From NCBI GenBank assembly GCA_036654415.1, contig JAVVSB010000012.1, forward strand, positions 1 to 43,527: DNA of 43,527 nucleotides, given 5' to 3'. This document shows, piece after piece, positions 1-7,515 of this stretch (within the stretch, counting starts at the first letter, position 1; each line of letters starts with the position of its first letter). The DNA is from Mucinivorans sp036654415. Lineage in GTDB: Bacteria; Bacteroidota; Bacteroidia; Bacteroidales; Rikenellaceae. The notes beneath the pieces are model-generated. The model saw nothing but the letters and a program-made list of their open reading frames with translations, ran no database searches and was not told the DNA's origin. A program made the translations under genes and the position numbers.

Positions 1-230
1 CCACCATATTAGTGGGACGCACCATCGAAAATAGCCGAATCCAAGAGTTTGGTCTCATGGTTATAACCATTAAAGAACGTATGCTAACGCAAAATCTACT
101 GGGTATAAACCACACCACAGAAATAGCCACGGGCACTCCGTCACCACAAAGCCAGTTCAAAGCCGATAATGTAATTGTGGCCTATGGTCGCCTCAAAGAC
201 TTTGATAATTTCATAAATAGCATCAAGTAA
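1..230 (+). CDS. C-terminal fragment of a TrkA-C domain potassium transport/channel protein (5' end outside window)
   Basis: The reading frame is open from the left edge to a TAA at 228-230, so only about 75 residues are visible. They read like the end of a TrkA-C (RCK-C) domain: a strand with V-G-R-T-I-E, a hydrophobic stretch around GLMVITIKER, a Pro-rich turn, and a final strand with ADNVIVAYGRLKDFDNF. This resembles the usual 'gD.L.v.G...dl..f' ending of nucleotide-gated K+ channel or Trk regulatory subunits. The GTG at 12 is an internal valine codon and not a start. It converges with the small gene at 261-473. The family call is inference from a short fragment; another regulatory domain is possible. 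Confidence 0.5.
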   Translation, partial: TILVGRTIENSRIQEFGLMVITIKERMLTQNLLGINHTTEIATGTPSPQSQFKADNVIVAYGRLKDFDNFINSIK

Positions 231-236
231 ATCTAA

Positions 237-251
237 CGTGGCCCAACCACG
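237..251. other. Small inverted repeat between convergent genes
   Basis: CGTGG-CCCAA-CCACG forms a perfect 5-bp stem with a 5-base loop in the 30-bp gap between two convergent genes. There is no T-tract on either side, so it is at best a weak terminator and may be chance. Confidence 0.25.
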
Positions 252-260
252 CACGCACCC

Positions 261-473
261 CTATTGGTCGTCCTCTTGGTCGTCCATATAATCGAGAACC
301 GATTCACGAGGACGAAGGGAATTTAGCTCGTAATCCTCGTCATCTTCAGGGTCTATATCTTTGTAAATGTGGTGTTTATCTTTACCACTTTTACGATTGG
401 GTTCTAACTTCGAAGCACGTCGAAGCGTATCAGCAGCAGCGTCTTGGCTACGGAAATCTTTGGTTGATTTCAT
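261..473 (-). CDS. Small charged protein of unknown function (70 aa)
   Basis: This encodes 70 residues with no signal peptide or membrane segment. The N-terminal half is basic and polar (KSTKDFRSQ, then NRKSGKDKHH). The C-terminal half is strongly acidic (IDPEDDEDYEL, ending DYMDDQEDDQ). The frame fills the space between dapF and the convergent TrkA-C gene, and its codons look normal. It resembles short conserved hypothetical proteins found in Bacteroidales genomes, but I cannot assign a domain. It lies 114 bases downstream of dapF on the same strand and might be read from its own promoter in that gap (CAAATTTA at 557-564, the reverse complement of TAAATTTG). The function is unknown. The charge split suggests binding to a protein or nucleic-acid partner, which is inference only. 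Confidence 0.6.
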   Translation of the reverse strand: MKSTKDFRSQDAAADTLRRASKLEPNRKSGKDKHHIYKDIDPEDDEDYELNSLRPRESVLDYMDDQEDDQ

Positions 474-556
474 CGAAAATATAATAAACTACAGTTTTAA
501 ATATTGATTGAATTATAATTTAGCTCGTAATCATCTCGTTAGAGAGTGCAAGTATA

Positions 557-564
557 CAAATTTA
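557..564 (-). promoter_or_regulatory. Possible -7 element for the small gene at 261-473
   Basis: On the minus strand this reads TAAATTTG, matching the Bacteroidota -7 consensus TAnnTTTG. No TTTG sits at the right -33 distance, so the call is weak. Confidence 0.25.
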
Positions 565-587
565 TTTCTAAAAAATAAAAAAAGAGA

Positions 588-1376
588 CTAAATTTCTATT
601 ATCCCACGAAAGACCTCAACAGCTGGGCCACTCAAAAAAACGCTCTCATACGAAAGCCCTCGCCGAATAAAATCAACCTCAAGAGCCCCTCCCTCAGCCT
701 GAATATCAAAATGGCAACAATACTCTTGCAAGGCTCTGTTCACAGCTATGGCCGCAGCCGTAGCACCTGTGCCGCAAGCCAAAGTTTCAGCCTCAACTCC
801 ACGTTCAAAAGTACGTATACGGAAACTACCCTCTCCAGTAAGCTCGACAAAATTTACATTCACCCCACCCTCAAAACTGTGGCGAAGCTTCGCCCCACGG
901 TGCTCGACATCTACTTGCTGCACAGAAGGGACAAACTCCACATAGTGCGGAGAACCAGTATTAAGCAAAAAACCACCATCGGTACACTCTACCCCACTGA
1001 CATCAACCATCTTGAGCCGAACACTATTTGCGCTCAGTAGTTCAGCCGTATGCAATCCATCCACACTATTAAAGGTCAAGGTATGACCACCACCCAGCCC
1101 CAGAGAATGGGCAAAATAAGCAATGCACCGTCCTCCATTGCCACACATGGTGCTTTCGGCTCCGTCTGCATTCCAATAACGCATATAAAAATCGGCTCCC
1201 TTAACATCATTACTAAGGGTCATCATACCATCGGCTCCGACACCAAAACGACGATTACACAATAAGGATACCGTTTTTTGGGTAAACACATCCAACTGCT
1301 GAGAAGAAAATACTCGCGTATCGACCACCACAAAATCATTGCCAGCACCCTGATATTTTACAAATTTAAGTTGCAT
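588..1376 (-). CDS. dapF: Diaminopimelate epimerase
   Basis: DapF interconverts LL- and meso-diaminopimelate, the cofactor-free last step before lysine and the source of the cross-linking residue of peptidoglycan; it acts in the cytoplasm. The 262-residue length is normal. Both catalytic cysteines are in their family motifs: Cys78 in MCGNGGRC and Cys201 in LACGTGAT. The N-terminal KYQGAGNDFVVVD, the GVGADG loop and the GVNVNFVE and RTFERGVEAET segments are also present. The start at 1376 lies only 3 bases after the stop of the upstream lipoprotein gene, so the two are probably co-transcribed. Nothing unusual is seen in the sequence. Confidence 0.97.
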   Translation of the reverse strand: MQLKFVKYQGAGNDFVVVDTRVFSSQQLDVFTQKTVSLLCNRRFGVGADGMMTLSNDVKGADFYMRYWNADGAESTMCGNGGRCIAYFAHSLGLGGGHTLTFNSVDGLHTAELLSANSVRLKMVDVSGVECTDGGFLLNTGSPHYVEFVPSVQQVDVEHRGAKLRHSFEGGVNVNFVELTGEGSFRIRTFERGVEAETLACGTGATAAAIAVNRALQEYCCHFDIQAEGGALEVDFIRRGLSYESVFLSGPAVEVFRGIIEI

Positions 1377-1379
1377 AAT

Positions 1380-2357
1380 TTACTGAGTAATAGTTTGGTT
1401 TAGCTCTTCAATCAAAGAGCTATTGTCGACATCCACCGTAAAGCCTTTGCTCGATTCGCTATTACGAAGTTTCACTGTAATAGGATAAAGACGTCCTCGT
1501 TTGAATGTAAAATTCTTAACATTAACTGGAATCTGTACCCCATCGCCTTTGACCCATTTAACATCTACAGACACTGTTTCACTATAATCAACCCCAATCC
1601 ACCCCTCGGCCACTGCAGCAGAACCCTGCATGGTGATGTAATAATCTCTAGATGTGGCATCAGGTGAAGGCACAACGATGATTGGAGAGCCTGTAATTGT
1701 GATATGCAAAGCCCCCTCGCTAAGCCCTTCGGTTATGAAACGTACTCCAAAGATAACGCGTTTGGTGGTGATGGCAATAGCATTGGCCCCCGTTGGTGTA
1801 AAACCGACCACCTGTCCCCAACAACGGTCGGTATTGGGCCGAGTATAACTTTTGTAGCTTGTACCCTCGACCAAAGCAGATGCCCCCACTGACAACCCAC
1901 CAAAGGAGATGGTACTACTACGCACAAAGGCATTGGTAACAGGCGCACCATCAGCAGAACCAGTCAAGGTAAACGGAGCACGATAATTATAACTTGAATA
2001 CTGGGCAATCAAATTTTTACCGTTGGCAACGGTTGTGGCCTCGACCTTATATATCATATTGTCGTATAAGGAAACTTGAGCTGAAGTTAAATCATCAAAG
2101 AGCCCATAAGCAAAAGGTTTATAAGGGTCTCTATCTTCTTTGGATTTGTAATAGACCTGCACCCCTATCAAATCATTACCAGCTACCCTTGAAAGACTTT
2201 TTTCAATAGGCAAATCACCATCAACGGAGACATCACCATTAATGCTAAGGCTAACACTAACCAACTTTCCCTTATCATACTGTGGATTAATATCACTATG
2301 GCAAGCTACAACAAAAAAACTGGCTAAAAAAGCACACAAATAGTTAATTACTTTCAT
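1380..2357 (-). CDS. Putative envelope lipoprotein, fimbrillin-like
   Basis: The 325-residue protein starts with a lipoprotein signal peptide (lipobox FVVAC, Cys19). The rest is rich in beta-strand-type sequence, Ser, Thr and Gly, and has no enzyme motif. The C-terminal part (FTFKRGRLYPITVKL) resembles the closing strands of fimbrillin or Mfa-type proteins, which assemble as surface pili or anchors in Bacteroidales. That resemblance is weak and is inference. It sits between a SAH-hydrolase-like gene (26 bases upstream) and dapF (3 bases downstream) on the same strand, so it is probably part of their operon. A role in the outer membrane is likely from the lipid anchor; the specific function is unknown. 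Confidence 0.7.
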   Translation of the reverse strand: MKVINYLCAFLASFFVVACHSDINPQYDKGKLVSVSLSINGDVSVDGDLPIEKSLSRVAGNDLIGVQVYYKSKEDRDPYKPFAYGLFDDLTSAQVSLYDNMIYKVEATTVANGKNLIAQYSSYNYRAPFTLTGSADGAPVTNAFVRSSTISFGGLSVGASALVEGTSYKSYTRPNTDRCWGQVVGFTPTGANAIAITTKRVIFGVRFITEGLSEGALHITITGSPIIVVPSPDATSRDYYITMQGSAAVAEGWIGVDYSETVSVDVKWVKGDGVQIPVNVKNFTFKRGRLYPITVKLRNSESSKGFTVDVDNSSLIEELNQTITQ

Positions 2358-2383
2358 TGTGGTATTATTTTGTTATCGAAATA

Positions 2384-3460
2384 TTAATCAAGAAAAGCAA
2401 GCTCCTTCGCTATCAAACCACATCTACGAGTTGTCTCCAAAATCTGTTGTTCCATCGTCTCTGGCGGAAGAACCATACCTGATGGTTGCTCAGCACTACA
2501 CAGATAAAAAGCACCTTGATTATGCAAGGCCATCGTGGCTTCAATATATTTCAGATGCGTTGGTTCCGACAGGATAAAGTTTAGCGGCTTTTTACCATTC
2601 AAGACCCTCTGACAGGACAGTTGGTCCCCAAATTCATCCTCAATACCCATATTGGCAATAATAGCTGTACTACTATCCAGAGTGTCAGCATAACAGGATG
2701 AAGCCCCCTTAACACCCGTAGCCGAAACCACTGCATACGACTCTGTAATAAGCTTGTGCACAAGCAAGGAGTCACGACAATCCACAACTTGCTCAATATA
2801 TTTATTCAATTCAGGGGCAAGGCTCTCAGGCTCAGTAACGACCGTAACAATGGCACCATGTAAGGCGGCATAAAAAATAATTCCACTTCCCACTTTTCCA
2901 CTTCCGAAGAGCAAAAGCCGCTTACCCTGCCACTGATTATAGCCCAACAAATCCATGGCACGAAAATAGCTCTCGCCAGTGCCCAACATAGTCTCAATCC
3001 GTTTAACTCGACCACTATCGGCCAAAAAAACTGGCTTTTGACACATTTTATACTTTTCCACCCCAGAACGCGTCAACTCCACATACCCTATTGAAGACTC
3101 AATAGCAGAAAAAGCAGCTCCACAATCAAGAACTAAATCGAACTGTTGCTCCACACATTGAGGAGTAATGACCTCAATGCCAATACTTTTCAAAAACTCT
3201 ACCACCGATTTATCATATGGCAATTTATCGGAAATCCCCACGCAGAGCGTAGCCCCCCCCTCAAGCAGGGGGATATATTTGGCGAGGGTATTGGCAAACA
3301 CTGGCGTACAATCCAAAAAACGAAGTCCAAGAAAAGGTACATCCCCACCCCATAGGAGCGCCTGCTGCTCCAAAGAGGGGTACTCATTGGGCAAATATCG
3401 CTCAGCCACAAAACTTTTTATCTTATCTTTAACTAACATATTTTCTACACAAGCTATCAA
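2384..3460 (-). CDS. Divergent S-adenosylhomocysteine-hydrolase-like NAD-binding protein
   Basis: The 358-residue protein carries the core block of adenosylhomocysteinase: D148-S-G-R-V-K-R-I-E-T-M-L-G-T-G-E-S164 followed by a Rossmann glycine motif (G186-S-G-K-V-G-S-G193). It is much shorter than true AhcY (about 430-470 residues). By eye, the substrate and catalytic positions around human Lys186, Asp190 and Cys195 are replaced by Val152, Glu156 and Thr161, and the usual C-terminal PDHYRY tail is missing. The enzyme fold is therefore likely, but SAH hydrolysis is doubtful. The start could be 3460 or the Met at 3439. It leads a probable operon with the lipoprotein and dapF. A related NAD-dependent oxidoreductase acting on an unknown substrate is the alternative. 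Confidence 0.6.
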   Translation of the reverse strand: MIACVENMLVKDKIKSFVAERYLPNEYPSLEQQALLWGGDVPFLGLRFLDCTPVFANTLAKYIPLLEGGATLCVGISDKLPYDKSVVEFLKSIGIEVITPQCVEQQFDLVLDCGAAFSAIESSIGYVELTRSGVEKYKMCQKPVFLADSGRVKRIETMLGTGESYFRAMDLLGYNQWQGKRLLLFGSGKVGSGIIFYAALHGAIVTVVTEPESLAPELNKYIEQVVDCRDSLLVHKLITESYAVVSATGVKGASSCYADTLDSSTAIIANMGIEDEFGDQLSCQRVLNGKKPLNFILSEPTHLKYIEATMALHNQGAFYLCSAEQPSGMVLPPETMEQQILETTRRCGLIAKELAFLD

Positions 3461-3479
3461 AACAGCTTTATTGGACGAA

Positions 3480-3487
3480 CAAATTTA
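3480..3487 (-). promoter_or_regulatory. Possible -7 element for the SAH-hydrolase-like operon
   Basis: TAAATTTG on the minus strand, about 20 bases upstream of the start at 3460. No good -33 TTTG is visible, so confidence is low. Confidence 0.3.
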
Positions 3488-3545
3488 ATAAATTATTCTG
3501 AAAAAATATATCATTTCAATGATTTTATTTTACACACTCCACAAA

Positions 3546-3583
3546 AAAGCCACCTGAACTAGATATAAAGTTCAGGTGGCTTT
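3546..3583 (-). terminator. Intrinsic terminator of the ddl / NagB-like operon
   Basis: A perfect 15-bp stem (AAAGCCACCTGAACT at 3546-3560, complement at 3569-3583) encloses an 8-base loop. On the minus strand it ends in a T-run and lies 16 bases beyond the stop of the NagB-like gene. Confidence 0.9.
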
Positions 3584-3598
3584 GGGATAAAAAAGGAA

Positions 3599-5548
3599 TT
3601 AGCGGAATAAATTATATTTTACAAAGACCTCAATAGCCTGGTATTCAGCCATACCAAGTCGGTCATAAAGTTCAGCTGTGGCTTGAGTCCTATCCTCAGC
3701 TCGCTGCCAGAATTCACGTTTATCCTCGCCTGGGAAAGGTACAATATCCTTTTGCGAAAGGTGACGATAGATGGCGTGACGTTTCTTGATAACCTCGTCA
3801 GGAGACAAAGGCACAGCCATATCGACCATATCCAAATCCCACTCCTGCCATGCACCACGATATAGCCACATAACGCAATCCTTTATCCAAGTATCGCCTT
3901 CGTCAATAATCTGCGATAAAGCACCCAAAACAGCTTCAATACAAACACGATGAGTCCCATGAGGGTCGGACAAGTCACCAGCAGCATAAATCTGGTCTGG
4001 CTTAACCTCGCGCAAGAGTGCCTTTACAATATCTATATCGGCCTGAGTAACAACACCTTTTTTCACTGACCCTGTCTCGTAGAAAGGCAGGTTCAAGAAA
4101 TGTACATTAGTGTCGACATTTAACCCCAAATGTCGACAAGCAGCTTTAGCCTCAGCACGACGTATTGACCCCTTGAAACGTAGGAGCTCGGCAGGCTCAG
4201 CCTTAGATTTATCCTTATTAATAATAATCTGACGCATCCGTTCATACTCATCGCCTAAGCCACACTCACGAGCAGTATCCAAGGTCTGAAGTACAACATC
4301 GTCATGAACGGCAATATTGCCAGAAGTTTCGTAACCCAGATGGACATCATGGCCCTGGTCAACCAAACGAAGGAAGGTACCACCCATAGAAATAACATCA
4401 TCATCGGGATGAGGTGAAAAGATAACAATCCGTTTTGGGAAAGGCCAAGAACGGGCAGGGCGTGTGGCATCATCAGCATTAGGTTTACCACCTGGCCATC
4501 CCGAAATAGTATGTTGCAAATCATTGAAAACCTGAATATTAATCTTATCATAAGTTAAGCCTACCTCGTCAATCATCTGCCCCAAGAAGTTATCAATATA
4601 GTCCTTGTAGGTGAGTTTCAAAAGAGGTTTATCAACTTTTTGGCATAACCAAAGTACAGCCTTTCTAACAAAGCGGTTAGTCCAATGGCAACTACCAACC
4701 AACCAAGGGGTGTTGACACGAGTGAGCAGCGAAGCTGCATCTTCGTCAATGACTACTTCTATGTGTGGATGTTCCTGTAGTGCAGTGGCTGGTATGGCAA
4801 CATCCATCTCACCCTCAACAACACGAGCAATACCCTCGGCCTTTTCCTCACCCCAAGCCAAAACAAACAGACGACGAGCCGCCATAATGGTACCAATACC
4901 CATTGTTAGAGCACGGGTGGGAACATTGTCGATACCGTAAAATTGGTTTGAAACAATCTTGCGCGAAGCATTACTTAAGGCCACAATACGAGTGCGGGTA
5001 TTGATATACGAACCAGCCTCATTCAGGGCAATCTGTCCATCTTCGCCAATGCCAAGCAGAAGAATATCAATGCCTCCATTCTTTAAAATCAAATGCTCAT
5101 AACTACGGCAATAGGCCGATATCTCGCCCTGAGATACATCACCACGCAAGAGGTGAATATTTTCAGGTAAAATATCAACATGCGAAAAGAGCTCCTCGCT
5201 TAAAAGATGGGTATAGCTCTGACGCTCGTCCTGAGCAATAGGATAGTATTCAAAAATGGTAAAAACCACCACATTTTTAAAACTCAACTTTTCGTCATTG
5301 TGCATACGCACCAATTCGCGGTAAACACCCACTGGGGATTTACCCGAAGAGAGGGCTAATACGCATTTCTCACCAGCAGACTCTTTTGCCCTAATGGTTT
5401 GAGCAATCTGCGCAGCTACATAGTTTGAACCTTGGTCGGCCGTCAAATGAATATTGGTCGGGATACGTTCAAAACGACTAACAATGTCCAGAGGTTCTGC
5501 ACCTTTTTTAAGGCCACCCTCTGAGTGAAGTTTGTAATTTGCACTCAT
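3599..5548 (-). CDS. NagB-like domain fused to PIG-L/LmbE deacetylase-like domain
   Basis: This 649-residue protein belongs to the Bacteroidota fusion often annotated as glucosamine-6-phosphate deaminase. Residues about 25-285 form a NagB/SugI-like domain. Residues about 370-649 form a PIG-L/LmbE domain with the zinc-site motif H380-P-D-D-D and a later DPHGTHR motif, typical of N-acetylglucosaminyl deacetylases. In the NagB half, two of four catalytic positions of E. coli NagB are changed: Asp72 is Phe99 (FTIFEYY) and His143 is Gln172 (GEDGQIALNE), while Asp170 and Glu177 remain. The deaminase name should therefore be treated with caution; a sugar-phosphate sensing or altered-activity role is possible. 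It lies 12 bases after ddl and ends at a strong terminator. Confidence 0.85.
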   Translation of the reverse strand: MSANYKLHSEGGLKKGAEPLDIVSRFERIPTNIHLTADQGSNYVAAQIAQTIRAKESAGEKCVLALSSGKSPVGVYRELVRMHNDEKLSFKNVVVFTIFEYYPIAQDERQSYTHLLSEELFSHVDILPENIHLLRGDVSQGEISAYCRSYEHLILKNGGIDILLLGIGEDGQIALNEAGSYINTRTRIVALSNASRKIVSNQFYGIDNVPTRALTMGIGTIMAARRLFVLAWGEEKAEGIARVVEGEMDVAIPATALQEHPHIEVVIDEDAASLLTRVNTPWLVGSCHWTNRFVRKAVLWLCQKVDKPLLKLTYKDYIDNFLGQMIDEVGLTYDKINIQVFNDLQHTISGWPGGKPNADDATRPARSWPFPKRIVIFSPHPDDDVISMGGTFLRLVDQGHDVHLGYETSGNIAVHDDVVLQTLDTARECGLGDEYERMRQIIINKDKSKAEPAELLRFKGSIRRAEAKAACRHLGLNVDTNVHFLNLPFYETGSVKKGVVTQADIDIVKALLREVKPDQIYAAGDLSDPHGTHRVCIEAVLGALSQIIDEGDTWIKDCVMWLYRGAWQEWDLDMVDMAVPLSPDEVIKKRHAIYRHLSQKDIVPFPGEDKREFWQRAEDRTQATAELYDRLGMAEYQAIEVFVKYNLFR

Positions 5549-5560
5549 AATTTTATAATT

Positions 5561-6532
5561 TTAAGATAGTAATAATTTTTCTGTTATAATTAGTTCAAAA
5601 GCCTGCCCCATGGTCATCCCTATAGTAGAGAGTTGCCGCGGCACAATACTAGCCTCACTCATGCCAGGCACCGTATTAACCTCAATAAAATAGGCTTTTG
5701 ACCCCTTAATAATATAATCCACTCGCACCACACCACAGCACCCTAAAGTCTTATATATTTCGAGCGTGGTTTTTGAAATCTCAGCAGCCACTTCAATAGA
5801 AATTCTGGCTGGCGTAATTTCGTTGGTCATACCAGGGGTATACTTAGCTTGATAATCAAAGAATTCGTTTTTACTAACCAACTCTGTAATAGGCAATACA
5901 TACTCTTTACCGCCAACAACCATCACCCCTTGGCTAACCTCGGTGCCGTCAATAAACTCCTCCATCAACACCGCCTCGCTTTCTGTAAAAGCAGCCGCAA
6001 CGGCTGGCAACAGATACTCTACGCCCTTAACCTTAGTAACCCCAAAACTACTTCCACTGGCGTTTGGCTTTACAAAAAGCGGCAACCCCAAAGCAGATAT
6101 AACATCCTGTGCATCAACCTTATCACCACGCCTTAGATAGACCTGTTTGGCAAGATTCACCCCATTCACACCACTCACTGCTACCTTGCAAAGATGTTTA
6201 TTGAAGGTAAGAGCTGACACCTCGACCGAACACCCAGAATATGGAATCCCCAAAAGTTCAAAATAGCCCTGCAAAATGCCATTCTCCCCTGGTGTCCCAT
6301 GAATCATTATTAATGCGTAATCAAACTTGACACGCACACCGTGCTCATCTAAGTAACTAAAATCATTTTTATCTATCGGACTTTTGTCAACAAACCACCC
6401 ATTGGAGCTAAGACTTACAATGGTTGGCAAAAACTTGCTTTTATCCAATGACTTACAAACCGCCGCCGCGCTACGCAGCGAAACGGGCATCTCCGAGGAG
6501 TCACCCCCAGCTATGATAGCAATTCTTCTCAT
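5561..6532 (-). CDS. ddl: D-alanine--D-alanine ligase
   Basis: Ddl joins two D-alanines with ATP in the cytoplasm to make the terminal dipeptide of peptidoglycan precursors. The 323-residue length is normal. Visible family features are the N-terminal IAIIAGGDSSE, the HGTPGENG loop, PFVKPNASGSSFGV-like ATP-grasp segment (here LPLFVKPNASGSSFGVTKV), VRVDYII and the C-terminal FIEVNTVPGMSEASIVP with metal-binding Glu and Asn. It is the first gene of a two-gene unit with the NagB-like fusion 12 bases downstream. A -7 element lies so close to the ATG that its message may be leaderless. Start at 6532 is the first ATG and matches the family N terminus. Confidence 0.96.
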   Translation of the reverse strand: MRRIAIIAGGDSSEMPVSLRSAAAVCKSLDKSKFLPTIVSLSSNGWFVDKSPIDKNDFSYLDEHGVRVKFDYALIMIHGTPGENGILQGYFELLGIPYSGCSVEVSALTFNKHLCKVAVSGVNGVNLAKQVYLRRGDKVDAQDVISALGLPLFVKPNASGSSFGVTKVKGVEYLLPAVAAAFTESEAVLMEEFIDGTEVSQGVMVVGGKEYVLPITELVSKNEFFDYQAKYTPGMTNEITPARISIEVAAEISKTTLEIYKTLGCCGVVRVDYIIKGSKAYFIEVNTVPGMSEASIVPRQLSTIGMTMGQAFELIITEKLLLS

Positions 6533-6536
6533 CCCA

Positions 6537-6570
6537 CAAATTTACCAATTTTTTTTATAACTTTGACAAA
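6537..6570 (-). promoter_or_regulatory. Putative ddl promoter
   Basis: On the minus strand TTTG (6567-6570) is followed after 22 bp by TAAATTTG (6537-6544), close to the Bacteroidota consensus but with a slightly long spacer. The predicted transcript start would fall at or beside the ATG (6532). Confidence 0.45.
6558..6565 (+). promoter_or_regulatory. Putative -7 element of the FabK-like gene
   Basis: TAACTTTG matches TAnnTTTG and ends 11 bases before the ATG at 6577, giving a leader of only a few bases. No clear -33 element is present. It is interleaved with the opposite ddl promoter. Confidence 0.45.
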
Positions 6571-6576
6571 AAAATT

Positions 6577-7515
6577 ATGAAAAACTGCATTTGTCATCTT
6601 TTTGGCATCCAGCACCCCATTATTTCGGGTGGAATGGTATGGTGTAGCGGGCATCGTCTAGCCTCATCAGTAAGCCTTGCGGGCGGATTGGGACTCATTG
6701 GAGCAGGCTCAATGCACCCAGATGTATTGCGTTACCATATTCAGCAATGCCGCATCGCGGTGCAAGGGAGACCTTTTGGAGTTAATCTCCCACTATTTTA
6801 TCCTGAATTGGAACAAGTTATCGCCATAGTAATTGAAGAAAAAGTCCCCATAGTTTTCACCTCGGGGGGTAACCCTGCGCTCTACACCTCCAGGTTGAAA
6901 AGCGCTGGCATTACAGTGGTTCACGTTGTGGCCTCGGCCAAGTTTGCCATCAAAGCTCAAAAGGCTGGCGTGGATGCAGTGGTGGCCGAAGGGTTCGAGG
7001 CAGGTGGCCACAATGGGAGAGATGAGCTCACCACAATGGTACTTATTCCGCAAGTGGTCTCAGCTGTGGATATTCCAGTGATTGCCGCAGGCGGCATAGC
7101 CAACGGAGCTCAATGGGCTGCCTCAATAGCCCTTGGAGCCTCGGCCGTACAAATTGGGTCACTCTTCGCTCTGAGCCAAGAGTCATCAGCACACCAAAAT
7201 TTCAAAGAGCTCTGTTTGGGTCTGGGCGAGAGTGACACCATGCTATCGCTTAAAAAATTATCACCTGTAAGGCTTATTAAAAATGCTTTTTACCAAACCA
7301 TTGACGCAGCCGAGGCTCGCGGAGCAACAGCCCAAGAACTTGCCGAACTATTGGGTCGTGGAAGGGCTAAGCTTGGCATATTCGAGGGAGAATTAAACGA
7401 AGGAGAGTTGGAAATTGGTCAAGTGGTGGCCTCGATTGATAAAATAGAATCGGTGACCGAAATTTTTGAACGATTAATAAAAGAGTACCAATGCGCTATA
7501 CTGAATTTTCACTAA
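6577..7515 (+). CDS. FabK-type enoyl-ACP reductase / nitronate monooxygenase family flavoprotein
   Basis: The 312-residue protein is an FMN-binding TIM barrel of the 2-nitropropane dioxygenase-like superfamily. It starts with the usual IQHPIISGGMVW strand and contains AVVAEGFEAGGHNG with His145, equivalent to the catalytic His of FabK. The FMN-phosphate loops AAGGIANGAQ and LGASAVQIGS follow. FabK reduces enoyl-ACP in the last step of fatty acid elongation; nitronate monooxygenases share the fold, so the substrate is not settled by sequence alone. FabK is favoured by length and by the EAGGH motif. The 3' end overlaps thiL by 25 bases, implying a two-gene operon. Confidence 0.8.
   Translation: MKNCICHLFGIQHPIISGGMVWCSGHRLASSVSLAGGLGLIGAGSMHPDVLRYHIQQCRIAVQGRPFGVNLPLFYPELEQVIAIVIEEKVPIVFTSGGNPALYTSRLKSAGITVVHVVASAKFAIKAQKAGVDAVVAEGFEAGGHNGRDELTTMVLIPQVVSAVDIPVIAAGGIANGAQWAASIALGASAVQIGSLFALSQESSAHQNFKELCLGLGESDTMLSLKKLSPVRLIKNAFYQTIDAAEARGATAQELAELLGRGRAKLGIFEGELNEGELEIGQVVASIDKIESVTEIFERLIKEYQCAILNFH

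Noticed and set aside
12..14. GTG start for a complete 72-residue gene at the left edge
   Set aside because: The frame stays open to the window start and the sequence reads as the end of a larger TrkA-C domain.
711..1265. Plus-strand ORFs inside dapF
   Set aside because: They lie antisense to a full-length, motif-complete dapF and encode no recognisable protein.
4611..4940. 109-codon plus-strand ORF inside the NagB-like gene
   Set aside because: Low-complexity Ser/Thr/Arg-rich translation that is antisense to a conserved gene; a shadow frame.
7450..7500. Riboswitch ahead of thiL
   Set aside because: thiL overlaps the preceding gene, leaving no leader in which a TPP riboswitch could form.
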